A DNA stretch of 64,000 nucleotides from contig JAFZLF010000018.1 in NCBI GenBank assembly GCA_017551625.1, forward strand, positions 18,494-82,493. Reading direction: 5' to 3'. This stretch comes from Clostridiales bacterium. GTDB lineage: Bacteria > Bacillota > Clostridia > Saccharofermentanales > Saccharofermentanaceae. Position numbers and translations under genes: made by a program. The notes under the pieces were generated by a model, which worked only from the letters and a program-made list of their open reading frames with translations, made no database searches and had not been told where the DNA came from. Shown here in pieces: positions 8,813 to 16,707 of this stretch (position 1 is the first letter of the stretch; each line of letters opens with the position of its first letter).

Positions 8813-9715
8813 ATGGAACAATCAGCAGACCTGCTCTCAAAGAAAACCCAAATCAAGTCTGCGGATATGACGCAAGTATCTGCAAGAAGAGAAAGACTCA
8901 GAGAAAAGCCAGAATTAAGGTATCTATTCTTCGAGTTAACAGATCAATGCAATCTCGGTTGCCTCCACTGCGGTAGTACCTGCACTAGTACAAATCATCG
9001 GTACCTAGACAAGGGCTTAATTTGCCGGACACTACGTGAAGTCAATGAAGATTTTCCTCGTAACTCCGTCATGATCTGCCTTACTGGTGGAGAGCCTCTT
9101 CTTCATCCGGATATCTTCCCTATTATCGAAGAAATAGTACGCCTGGGTTTTCCCTGGGGAATCACAACAAACGCAACTCTCGTCGATTTACCCACTGCAC
9201 AGAGATTAAAACAATATGCACTTCACTCCGTAACAGTAAGCTTGGATGGTCTTAGAAAATCACACGAGTGGCTACGGAATAGTCAAGGCTGCTATCAGAA
9301 AACAATAGATGCCATCAAGTTATTCAAACAGGTGGGAATACCAGTACAGGTTACTTCGGTAATACATAGAAAGAACATAAACGAGCTGGAAGAACTATAT
9401 ACTCTCATGACGGATCTGGGTGTCTCATCCTGGCGCGTCGTGAATATTGAACCTATAGGTCGTGCTTTGCACAATAAGGATCTGCTCTTAACTAAAGATG
9501 AATTCATTCATTTGCTCTCATTCATCCGCGAGAAGAGGTTCTCAAGGCAAACGCCTATGGAAGTATGTTTCGGCTGTTCGCACTATCTCTCCTTTGATTT
9601 TGAACACGAGCTGCGAGATAATTACTTCCTTTGCGGTGCCGGAATCTTAGTTGGCGGAATCCTTTGCAATGGAGATATTGTTTCTACCTACGATATACGC
9701 CGCAATCCATATTGC
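8813..9715 (+). pseudogene. Radical SAM/SPASM protein gene, 3' end lost at a junction
   Basis: The first 300 codons encode a radical SAM enzyme. The Cx3CxxC cluster motif is Cys46-Cys50-Cys53 (CNLGCLHC), followed by TGGEPLLHPD, ITTNATLV and VTVSLDGL, then a SPASM-like region with CFGC, FLCGAG and a CNGDI turn. In SPASM proteins the sequence after 'NGD...R.P' continues with a short conserved tail. Here similarity ends near 9710, and the open frame then runs antisense through two genes on the other strand until 10669. I regard those extra ~320 codons as spurious. The gene is therefore truncated by a recombination or insertion boundary, or by an assembly join. The boundary coincides with the change from AT-rich to GC-rich sequence. 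No precursor peptide gene is obvious nearby. Confidence 0.72.
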
Positions 9716-9940
9716 TTCGAGTATATACGGAACAGATTTCACGATCTTCATCGACGCAATCATCAGTACACACAGCGCCACCTCCGCAGCAAGCATAACT
9801 CCCGCGGCCTTATCGACCCAACCATTGCCAAAGATATAGAAACGCAGCAACCGACAGAGCTCGATCCCGCCAAATGTCAGGAATCCCGCGATTGCCGCAA
9901 ACAACAGGATCTTCTCTTCTATATTCTTCATAAAACTCAC
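9647..9940 (-). CDS. Small membrane protein downstream of the Clp/FtsH fusion
   Basis: 97 residues with three likely membrane segments (about 10-25, 45-62 and 70-85). It starts nine bases after the stop of the giant protease and is surely co-transcribed with it. It might tether the otherwise soluble protease to the membrane, but that is inference. Its last 20 or so codons overlap, in antisense, the end of the truncated radical SAM gene. The true C-terminus may therefore have been replaced when the junction formed. No family is recognised. Without the fusion partner context I would rate this as only a plausible gene. Confidence 0.55.
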   Translation of the reverse strand: MSFMKNIEEKILLFAAIAGFLTFGGIELCRLLRFYIFGNGWVDKAAGVMLAAEVALCVLMIASMKIVKSVPYILEAIWIAAYIVGRNNISIAKDSAN

Positions 9941-9949
9941 AACAGTGTT

Positions 9950-12900
9950 CTATTCCGGCTTCTCTTCCATCCCGAAGATCTCGAGGATCTTTTCTTCAGT
10001 GGCCTGGTTGTTCTTCATGAGGTAATCCGCGAGTTTCTTGATCTTCGCCTTACCTTCGTGTACGAGTTTCTGTGTCTCGCCCATCTCGGAAAGGAGGATC
10101 TCGTTGGCCTGGTTCAGGCGTCTGTCGCCGGATTCGGAGCCGATGAGATCGTCGAAATCCACACTCGTCAGGTTTCCGTCGACCATACCATAGGTGCAGA
10201 TGATCCTCATAGCGATACTCGTTGCCTGACGGATATCTCCGGATACACCTGTGTTAATGCCCTTATCACCGAAGAACTCGACCTCAGCGGCACGTCCGGC
10301 CAATGCACAGCGGATCTTCCAGATGAGCTGTTCCTTCGTATAGGAAGGTGTTTTTTCCGAGTTTTCATGTTGCATGTAGCCGCCGAAATCACCGCGGGAT
10401 ACGATGGTGACAAAGCTTGGTTTCTCTCCGGAAAGTGCACAGACATAGGCATGTCCGGACTCGTGGATCGCTACAGAGCGGGTATATTCTTCGTTGTTTT
10501 CTCTCTTCTCGCCGTACATGAACTCTTCATACGCATTGAGAAGGGTGTTGTCATCGAGCTTGATACCTGCCATATTTGCTTTACGGACGGCAAGTCCGAA
10601 AATGGCCTTAAGATTGGCGAGGCTCTCACCCGGGGTTCTCTTCGCAAGATTACTAACTGCCTCGTTTGAGACCACGTGATCCTTCACCTTTCCGAGGAGA
10701 ATGTTGATGTACTTCTTTCTCTCTTCCTCAACCGGGAGATCTACGAGAATGTGGTTATCGAAACGACGCCAGAGCGCGCGGTCAAGTTCTTTTCCTACAG
10801 AACCGGCCTGGCCGTAGTTCGTCGCCGCGATGACGAATACCGGCTTGGCAGGGTTAAATACGAAACCTTCCATCTCTGTAAGGAGAGCATTCAGCATCGA
10901 CTCGGTGTGTGCCGTCGAACTGTCACCGGTCCTCTGCTTACCGATCGCATCGATCTCGTCGATGAAGATGATACTCGGCGCAAACTTCTTTGCGACAGAG
11001 AAGATCTGGCGGATCTTGCGCTCACTCTCACCTACGTACTTGTCCATGAATTCGGTGGCAGATGTGGCAAAGAATGTCACGTCACTCTCACCGGCCATGG
11101 CACGTGCAAGCATAGTCTTACCGGTTCCAGGCGGGCCGTAAAGGAGGATGCCCATCGCCGGTTTCTCGCCACGTGCCATATGTTTCTTCGGATTCTTCAG
11201 ATAATCCACGAAGTAGGACAATTCGTCGATGGCATTCTGCGCGCCAATCACATCCGAGAACTTCTCCTTCGGTCTTTGTTCGTCCGACAGGAGGAGATTG
11301 CCCTCGCCGGCGTCAGCTGCGATGCTGATCTTAAAGTCATAGAAAACGATGTTACCCACACCCTTCGAGATCTTCTGTGCCGTATTGTACGAGAGGACAC
11401 GGCCGCGGCTGGAGAGTTCGTTTGCTCTGGCCTGCAGATAGACCATATCAGCGATCTGCGCGAGCTGGTCGGCCATCTCGAGGTCATTTTTCCAGTGGAT
11501 AAAGGCACGTGCGCCACGTTCGATGAAGTTGATCATATCTCCATCCCAGATCTCTTCCTTATGAACCAGATAGATCGGGAGATTCGGCATCTTCTCGGAA
11601 AGAAGATCGAATGCGCGGACAGATTCACTCTTAATATCGTCGAGGCTCAGATAGCCCTTCTTGTTATCGGACTTGGCATACTGGATGTGGATCAGGACAT
11701 AAGAGATATCCTTTGTCGCGATCGTCTCGAGAGCATGTTCGCAGTCAGAGAACTCGATCTTACACTTCGGGCTTAACGGAACATCCTTAAAGTCTGCGGG
11801 ATCGCCGATGTAGAGAACAGTTGTGATCTCCTTATTCTCGAAGAGATAGCGAACTTCTTCACTAGCATCGTCAAGATCCAAAGTGAAGCTGAAAGACTTG
11901 ATTTTCTTGAAAGTCTCCGGGGATCGTACTGCAAATCGAGAGAACTCATGTATCTCATTTCTCAGGAGAAGTTCACTTTGCGCGGTTGCTTTGCGCGCAT
12001 CCGAGCGGGCACTCTGGGACAGGATGATCATGGGCGCGACTCTCGGGTCAAAGGTGACATCGAAATTGTAGGTATTCTTAAAAAGAGCCGCATCCTTCTT
12101 CAATTTCTCATTGATGATGTCGACCAGGATATGTACGGACAGTCTGTTGAACATGATGACATTTCCGGAGAAAAGTCGGGAACAGATAGCCGGCGACAGG
12201 ATTTCTTCGTCGATGATCTCCTTCTGGATGATCGACGGGTGAAGTGTAGAGAGATTCTCACGGTCATTGTCTTCGTAGAGTCTCCTTCCGGCATTACTCG
12301 TGAAGATGAGGATCGTATCCTTGAAGGATACGGATTTCCCGGTGCTCTTGTCCTCGATCTTTCCATCGTCGAGGATCTGAAGGAACATGGTGATGATATC
12401 AGAGTTTGCCTTCTCGATTTCATCAAAAAGAATGATCGAGCTCGGGTTCTTCCTGACATATGATGTCAGCGCGCCTTCTCCGGTTCCCTGATAGTTCTTC
12501 GGGATACCGATCAGCGTATCCAGGGAGTCGTGCTGGCAATACTGCCCCATATTAAAGCGGCGGAACGGTACGTCGAGGATCTCCACGGCCGTTTCTGCCA
12601 GATATGTCTTTCCGACGCCTGAAGGCCCCACGAAGAAGAATGTGGACTTCGGTCCTTTTTTCTCTTCGTCTTCCCGACGAAAGAGACGGCTCTGGAAATA
12701 CCCCTGTGCAAAGAGACGGATCGCCTCGTCCTGTCCGAACACCTTCACTTTCAGGCGTTCGTAGAGGCGGTTTGCTTCGAGTGTGAGCTTGTCGAGACTA
12801 ATGATCTCGGAGAGAACGGAGGTCGCCTTCTCCTCTGCCTTTGCCTCGCTCTTCCCCTCGGACTTTTTATCCGAAGAGTCTTTCTCTTCTTTCTTGCCTT

Positions 12901-13441
12901 CGGATCTGTTCTCGGACTTTCCCTTCTCGGCCTCCTCAGAGCCCTTCTTTTCTTCTGGCTTATTCTCTTTCGTCGATTCCGGCTCTTTTTCCGGTTCGGG
13001 TCGCTTCGGGACGGTCTCGAGATAATTCAGGACGTCGTCGAGGTCTTTCCCTTCTTTCGCGTTTGCAAGGCCGGGAACATCTCCTTCGAGAAGGTCTTTA
13101 AGGATCTGCGCAGCAGGTTCTTTTACCGATGGTCGGCTGTTCTTGGTAAGCACTTCCTGAAGTTTCTTGCCATCCGACGACGGAATCTCCTTGCCCCGAA
13201 GGAACGGCATGGCGGCCTTCAGGAGTTTGACGTCGATTCCGTTGTCCTTGAAGATCTGAACGATCTTCTCGAGTTCTTTTTGATCGTCTTCGTCGGAGAA
13301 CATGGCATGTAATACCATCTCGTCCATCGAAGCAAGTTTCGCATAACCGCAAATAACTTCCAGCACAGATCTTTCCTGATCTTTGCCGAAAGCGTCTGCG
13401 GTCAGCTTCTCAACATACGTATAGATATTATTATCTGGCAT
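9950..13441 (-). CDS. Fusion protease: Clp-type AAA, pseudo-receiver, FtsH-type AAA and M41 peptidase
   Basis: 1163 residues. Order: an N-terminal helical region (1-145); a Glu/Lys/Ser-rich linker (147-209); a ClpB/ClpX-like AAA module with Walker A GPSGVGKT (272-279), Walker B ILFDEIE (Asp340, Glu341) and TSNAG (381-385); a receiver-like domain (about 538-672) lacking the phospho-acceptor Asp; then an FtsH-like AAA with Walker A GPPGTGKT (769-776), Walker B IIFIDEID (Asp828, Glu829), a YVG pore loop (802-804) and RRFD (892-895); and an M41 zinc peptidase with HESGH (993-997) and Asp1069 in TGVSGDI. All catalytic elements of both ATPases and the peptidase are present. There are no membrane helices, unlike FtsH. 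The ATG used is three codons inside a possible TTG start at 13450. The gene is probably co-transcribed with the YbjN-like gene upstream. I know of no characterised protein with this architecture. Confidence 0.93.
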   Translation of the reverse strand: MPDNNIYTYVEKLTADAFGKDQERSVLEVICGYAKLASMDEMVLHAMFSDEDDQKELEKIVQIFKDNGIDVKLLKAAMPFLRGKEIPSSDGKKLQEVLTKNSRPSVKEPAAQILKDLLEGDVPGLANAKEGKDLDDVLNYLETVPKRPEPEKEPESTKENKPEEKKGSEEAEKGKSENRSEGKKEEKDSSDKKSEGKSEAKAEEKATSVLSEIISLDKLTLEANRLYERLKVKVFGQDEAIRLFAQGYFQSRLFRREDEEKKGPKSTFFFVGPSGVGKTYLAETAVEILDVPFRRFNMGQYCQHDSLDTLIGIPKNYQGTGEGALTSYVRKNPSSIILFDEIEKANSDIITMFLQILDDGKIEDKSTGKSVSFKDTILIFTSNAGRRLYEDNDRENLSTLHPSIIQKEIIDEEILSPAICSRLFSGNVIMFNRLSVHILVDIINEKLKKDAALFKNTYNFDVTFDPRVAPMIILSQSARSDARKATAQSELLLRNEIHEFSRFAVRSPETFKKIKSFSFTLDLDDASEEVRYLFENKEITTVLYIGDPADFKDVPLSPKCKIEFSDCEHALETIATKDISYVLIHIQYAKSDNKKGYLSLDDIKSESVRAFDLLSEKMPNLPIYLVHKEEIWDGDMINFIERGARAFIHWKNDLEMADQLAQIADMVYLQARANELSSRGRVLSYNTAQKISKGVGNIVFYDFKISIAADAGEGNLLLSDEQRPKEKFSDVIGAQNAIDELSYFVDYLKNPKKHMARGEKPAMGILLYGPPGTGKTMLARAMAGESDVTFFATSATEFMDKYVGESERKIRQIFSVAKKFAPSIIFIDEIDAIGKQRTGDSSTAHTESMLNALLTEMEGFVFNPAKPVFVIAATNYGQAGSVGKELDRALWRRFDNHILVDLPVEEERKKYINILLGKVKDHVVSNEAVSNLAKRTPGESLANLKAIFGLAVRKANMAGIKLDDNTLLNAYEEFMYGEKRENNEEYTRSVAIHESGHAYVCALSGEKPSFVTIVSRGDFGGYMQHENSEKTPSYTKEQLIWKIRCALAGRAAEVEFFGDKGINTGVSGDIRQATSIAMRIICTYGMVDGNLTSVDFDDLIGSESGDRRLNQANEILLSEMGETQKLVHEGKAKIKKLADYLMKNNQATEEKILEIFGMEEKPE

Positions 13442-13514
13442 GAGAAACAAACCGTCCCTTCAGTATTCTTTTATCATTCGGGTGCTATCCCTCTTTCGGA
13501 TCCGAATCAATCAC

Positions 13515-13550
13515 GATATGCGCAAACCGTCTGTGCGATCTGCGCATATC
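13515..13550. other. Long inverted repeat between the YbjN-like and protease genes
   Basis: GATATGCGCA and TGCGCATATC form perfect 10-bp arms around a 16-base loop. No T-tract follows on either strand, so it is not a standard terminator. In the transcript from the upstream promoter it would form a stable stem just before the protease gene, where it could set relative expression or processing. Confidence 0.5.
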
Positions 13551-13578
13551 ATGTCTTACGAATCCAAACATAGAAGAA

Positions 13579-14001
13579 TCAGGAGAAGATGCCCTTCATG
13601 ATGTCTGCATATGCTTTGTCAATGATTCCGAGCATCTGCATGGAGCACTGCATAACTTCCTGAGCGCAACTGTCGATCTGGATAACCGCATCGTCTGCAG
13701 CCGTGATCGTAAAGTCATTCTCATCTACGGTAAACTTAATCCAGCGGAATCTGTCATTAAGAGTATTTACGAGCTTATACATCGCATCTATCTTCTCTTC
13801 CGGGAATTTAGCGATTTCAAACGCACGGATGGCTACGCCCTCTTCGTCATCGTCAAAGTGGATAATCAGACGCTGCGTTCCCGGACGATTATGCATCGAG
13901 AATCCGGTGAGGATGACTTCCTGGTTCTCGCCGGTAAGATCGTACTTGATCCCTTCCGAATCAAAGAAAGCCGCTGTTACTTTTGCTGCCATGTTTGCCA
14001 T
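13579..14001 (-). CDS. YbjN-domain protein upstream of the fusion protease
   Basis: 140 residues, soluble. The sequence matches the YbjN/type III secretion chaperone-like fold: a helix ending in KLVNTLNDRF, then RWIKFTVDENDFTITAADDAV, then a C-terminal helix with MQMLGIIDKAYADIMKG. YbjN-like domains are thought to bind proteins in a chaperone-like way. Being first in a likely two- or three-gene unit with a large AAA protease suggests an adaptor or substrate-handling role, which is inference. The start has a strong GGGAGGG Shine-Dalgarno and a near-consensus promoter upstream. The gap to the protease gene is about 130 bases and holds a strong inverted repeat. Confidence 0.78.
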   Translation of the reverse strand: MANMAAKVTAAFFDSEGIKYDLTGENQEVILTGFSMHNRPGTQRLIIHFDDDEEGVAIRAFEIAKFPEEKIDAMYKLVNTLNDRFRWIKFTVDENDFTITAADDAVIQIDSCAQEVMQCSMQMLGIIDKAYADIMKGIFS

Positions 14002-14039
14002 AACTAAACCCTCCCAAAAGAAAATGTTAATATGAATTG

Positions 14040-14068
14040 ATTATACAACGTGTACATATCGAGCACAA
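14040..14068 (-). promoter_or_regulatory. Promoter for the YbjN-like/protease unit
   Basis: On the minus strand, TTGTGC and a perfect TATAAT are 17 bases apart, about 40 bases upstream of the YbjN-like start codon. This is a strong housekeeping-type promoter, so the unit is probably expressed under ordinary growth. Confidence 0.7.
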
Positions 14069-14193
14069 GAATTCAAGCGCTTGTTGTTGATTGTGACTAG
14101 TAAATAATCTGTGAACAAACGCTGTCTTGATTCTTCTTTTAACCGGCTATATAATGTGTGTACAATATGTGTGCACTTTTGATTCAAACACGC

Positions 14194-14214
14194 AAGTGCT
14201 GATATTTAGCACTT
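14194..14214. promoter_or_regulatory. Palindromic operator candidate of the vapBC pair
   Basis: AAGTGCT and AGCACTT are perfect 7-bp arms around GATATTT, about 35 bases before the antitoxin start. A weak promoter (TTGATT, 18 bases, TATTTA) would overlap it. Toxin-antitoxin operons of this class are autoregulated through such palindromes, so this is a good candidate site for VapB/VapBC binding. Confidence 0.6.
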
Positions 14215-14249
14215 TGTAACATTGTTATATTCATGAAAGGATGATCTTT

Positions 14250-14486
14250 ATGGTTCCGACTCGGGTTTTTAAGAACGGAAACAGTCAGGCGATCCGCATC
14301 CCTCAGGAGCTGCGGACAGATACACAGGACTACTACATCACAAAGGTCGGCAAGGTTTTTATCGCCTATCCGGCGGATGATCCGTGGGCTACGACACGAA
14401 TGGCAATCGGTGCTTTTGCCAAGGACTTTATGGCAGACCGTGAACAGCCACCCTGGGACGAGGTGCCATCAAGGAAGAAACTGTAA
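14250..14486 (+). CDS. vapB: VapB/VagC-type antitoxin (SpoVT-AbrB fold)
   Basis: 78 residues. The N-terminus has the swapped-hairpin AbrB signature of VagC/VapB antitoxins (VPTRVFKNGNSQAIRIP). The C-terminus is a disordered tail with a PPWDE segment, which in this class wraps the toxin. It neutralises the RNase encoded next and represses its own operon. I chose the ATG at 14250 over one at 14241, because GAAAGG then has nine-base spacing and the protein begins like its homologues. The stop codon overlaps the toxin start (TAATG), a mark of translational coupling. Confidence 0.88.
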   Translation: MVPTRVFKNGNSQAIRIPQELRTDTQDYYITKVGKVFIAYPADDPWATTRMAIGAFAKDFMADREQPPWDEVPSRKKL

Positions 14487-14884
14487 TGTACCTTCTTGAT
14501 ACCAACATCTGTATATCACTGATGAAGGATCAGTATCCGAAGCTGACATCCAAGGTCCTCTCTCTTGATCCTTCGCTGTTCTATATCTCTTCAGTCACTG
14601 TTTTTGAGCTTGAATATGGAGTGGCCAAAAGTAAGCAACAGGAAAAGAACAGCATGCATTTGAATATGTTTCTTTCTGCTTTCACGATCCTTCCGTTTGA
14701 TTCGGACGATGCAATTGTTGCCGGACGTATCCGTGCGGAGCTTGCCAAGAAAGGCACACCCATCGGGCCCTACGATCTTCAGATCGCGGCACAGGGTCTT
14801 TCCCGGAAGCTGATCGTTGTCACGCACAATTCGGACGAGTTCTCACGCGTTCTGGAACTGCAGGTCGAGGACTGGGTTTCATAG
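14486..14884 (+). CDS. vapC: VapC toxin, PIN-domain ribonuclease
   Basis: 132 residues, a full-length PIN domain. The acidic metal-binding residues are in place: Asp5 (YLLDTN), Glu41 (FELEYG), Asp97 (GPYDLQIAA) and Asp117 near the end (VTHNSDEF). VapC toxins are magnesium-dependent RNases that cut initiator tRNA or rRNA loops; the target here cannot be deduced. It is translationally coupled to the antitoxin. The pair sits between the protease unit and an AAA ATPase gene at the edge of a variable region, a typical location for such modules. Confidence 0.92.
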   Translation: MYLLDTNICISLMKDQYPKLTSKVLSLDPSLFYISSVTVFELEYGVAKSKQQEKNSMHLNMFLSAFTILPFDSDDAIVAGRIRAELAKKGTPIGPYDLQIAAQGLSRKLIVVTHNSDEFSRVLELQVEDWVS

Positions 14885-14948
14885 CATGTAGACAGTTTCT
14901 TCGCAATCTGAATCTCGACGGAAGATCGAGTCGACGACCTTTTTGCTG

Positions 14949-16406
14949 TCAGAATGCAAACAGATCGTCCATCAAAACAACCTTTACAAAATCACCGTAG
15001 TATTCATTTTGTTTCAATCCATATGTTGTAATTAATGTACTATGAACAACTGCCTTCTTGGGAATCATGGGTATCAGCATCGTGCGTCTATCGTCCAGAA
15101 CAAAGTGATAGTCTTTATTCACCGTGAACAGGTTACTCAGAAACTTGATCTCACACATATTCACGACATTATCTTTTCTCTTGATAATTAAATCTATCTG
15201 CGCCCCTCTTTTATCTTCATCGCCACGCCTTGACCAGAATGATTCTTCCGTGGAGACGTCACTGATACCCAGCGCCGATTTGATCTGGTCTATATGATTA
15301 AAGCACACGTTTTCAAAAGCAAGCCCTCTCCATGTGATCACCGATGAAGTTGACTCTAAATTGGTCCATCTGATTCTCTTTCCGATATTGTCCTTCACAT
15401 ACTTTAGGTAGAAGATACAGAAAGGATCCGCCAACTTGAACAACTCATCTCTCTTTCCACTTCCGAACGAGATATACCGTATTACAAATCCTCCTGAAAT
15501 GAGCGCTTCCAAAAATCTCGAGAATTCTCCGCCGTCCTTCTCTCCTGACACCTTGATCAATTCCCGTCTTGTGAACCCAGCTGATCGCGTGTTCAGGGCG
15601 CAAACGATTCTCTTCATTGCATCCGGATTCACAAACAATGAATTGAACAGCCGATCAAATTCGTACTTGAGAGGAGCATCCTTTGCAAAAAACACGGCAT
15701 CAACATTCTGTGCCAAGCTCTTTTCACGGTTGAAATACTGGAGATAGTACGGTATTCCACCCGCCATCATGTATGCCTGAACAATATCATATCGGGATAT
15801 AACGAAATCTCTGGAGTGAAAATACTCCTCGCATTCCTTCAAAGAAAACGGCGAAAGCCTCATTTCACAGGTAACTCTGTCATAAAGACCTCCATGGTTG
15901 TTGATCAACTTATCCAGCACCCAGGAGCTTGAACTGCCACAGACGATCATCATGATATTCCGCTTGTGGCATGCCCATCCGTTCCAGAAGGCTTCAAGCC
16001 CTGTCATGAAGCCGGATCTCGGAGTATCGAGCCACTGTATCTCATCAATGAAGATTAACACTCTGCTCTTGCCATCATTCTTTTCAGCAAGGTAATCCTC
16101 AAGCATATAGAAAGCATCAAGCCATGAGTCGGGAATCTTGACATTTTTCATTCCGGCGTCCTTTAAAGATCGGCAGAAATGCTTCAGTTGATCTCTCATT
16201 CTGCTCTTCCCGTCATAGTCTTCAGATTGCTCCGCTTCAATTGGGGAAAGTCCCGAGTGTCTGAATGTAATCTTATCCTCGAATACTTCATCGATCAGAA
16301 ATGTTTTTCCGACACGTCTACGTCCGTATAGCGCTACCAACTCTGCAGTATTGCTCTCATATAAATCCTTCAGCTTTTTGATTTCTTGTTTTCGGCCTAT
16401 AATCAT
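14949..16406 (-). CDS. Archaeal-type AAA ATPase with C-terminal nuclease-like DUF234 domain
   Basis: 485 residues. The P-loop is GRRRVGKT (28-35), Walker B VLIFIDEIQW with Asp121-Glu122, followed by a typical CGSSSSW sensor segment. A winged-helix region follows (about 290-330). The C-terminus resembles DUF234, a degenerate PD-(D/E)xK fold: GAQIDLIIKRKD then EIKF. These widespread proteins are of unknown function and often occur in many diverged copies per genome. I start at MIIGRKQEIKK, because GGAGG lies ten bases upstream and homologues begin at this point; a longer frame exists to 16535 but crosses the repeat sites. Four copies of a short motif lie in the upstream region. The gene is convergent with vapC. 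Confidence 0.85.
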   Translation of the reverse strand: MIIGRKQEIKKLKDLYESNTAELVALYGRRRVGKTFLIDEVFEDKITFRHSGLSPIEAEQSEDYDGKSRMRDQLKHFCRSLKDAGMKNVKIPDSWLDAFYMLEDYLAEKNDGKSRVLIFIDEIQWLDTPRSGFMTGLEAFWNGWACHKRNIMMIVCGSSSSWVLDKLINNHGGLYDRVTCEMRLSPFSLKECEEYFHSRDFVISRYDIVQAYMMAGGIPYYLQYFNREKSLAQNVDAVFFAKDAPLKYEFDRLFNSLFVNPDAMKRIVCALNTRSAGFTRRELIKVSGEKDGGEFSRFLEALISGGFVIRYISFGSGKRDELFKLADPFCIFYLKYVKDNIGKRIRWTNLESTSSVITWRGLAFENVCFNHIDQIKSALGISDVSTEESFWSRRGDEDKRGAQIDLIIKRKDNVVNMCEIKFLSNLFTVNKDYHFVLDDRRTMLIPMIPKKAVVHSTLITTYGLKQNEYYGDFVKVVLMDDLFAF

Positions 16407-16430
16407 ACCAGCACTCCTCCACAGAACAAT

Positions 16431-16564
16431 TATATTTTTCTGCAATTCAACCAATTTACCTCTCTTCAGAAAAATATAACGGATTTTGGACGATTTTTCA
16501 AGGCATATCCGTTTATATTTTTCTGGAGAGCACACTTTTACCTCAATTCCAGAAAAATATAACG
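16431..16564. repeat. Four alternating copies of a CAGAAAAATATAACG motif
   Basis: Copies lie at 16431-16442 (reverse, partial), 16467-16481 (forward), 16510-16526 (reverse, one extra T) and 16549-16564 (forward). Orientation alternates, and the second and third form one larger inverted repeat including flanking GGAT/ATCC. They fill the region upstream of the DUF234 ATPase start, so they look like operator sites for that gene or for the divergent GGDEF gene. No nearby gene clearly encodes their binder; the ATPase itself has a winged-helix region and is a candidate. Confidence 0.75.
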
Positions 16565-16615
16565 TCTTTCAGAATCTAGTGTTGTAAACCTTCCGTGAAC
16601 CTTCGTCAAGTTCCC

Positions 16616-16644
16616 TTGAGGGAAATCGGGCGCTGTGATAGTAT
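16616..16644 (+). promoter_or_regulatory. Promoter and palindrome upstream of the GGDEF gene
   Basis: TTGAGG and TAGTAT are 17 bases apart. The -35 overlaps the palindrome TTCCCT-TG-AGGGAA (16611-16624). The start codon lies about 65 bases downstream. The palindrome may be an operator. Both calls rest on sequence pattern only. Confidence 0.45.
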
Positions 16645-16707
16645 TTCCTTATTAGAGATGTCTCTTTATGGGATGTCGGTATTTGAGATATCGTTCGAGG
16701 TGCGTGC

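Noticed and set aside
9716..10669. The C-terminal 320 codons of the open frame starting at the radical SAM gene
   Set aside because: They are the antisense of two well-supported minus-strand genes and show no SPASM or other domain. Long antisense frames are common throughout this GC-rich sequence.
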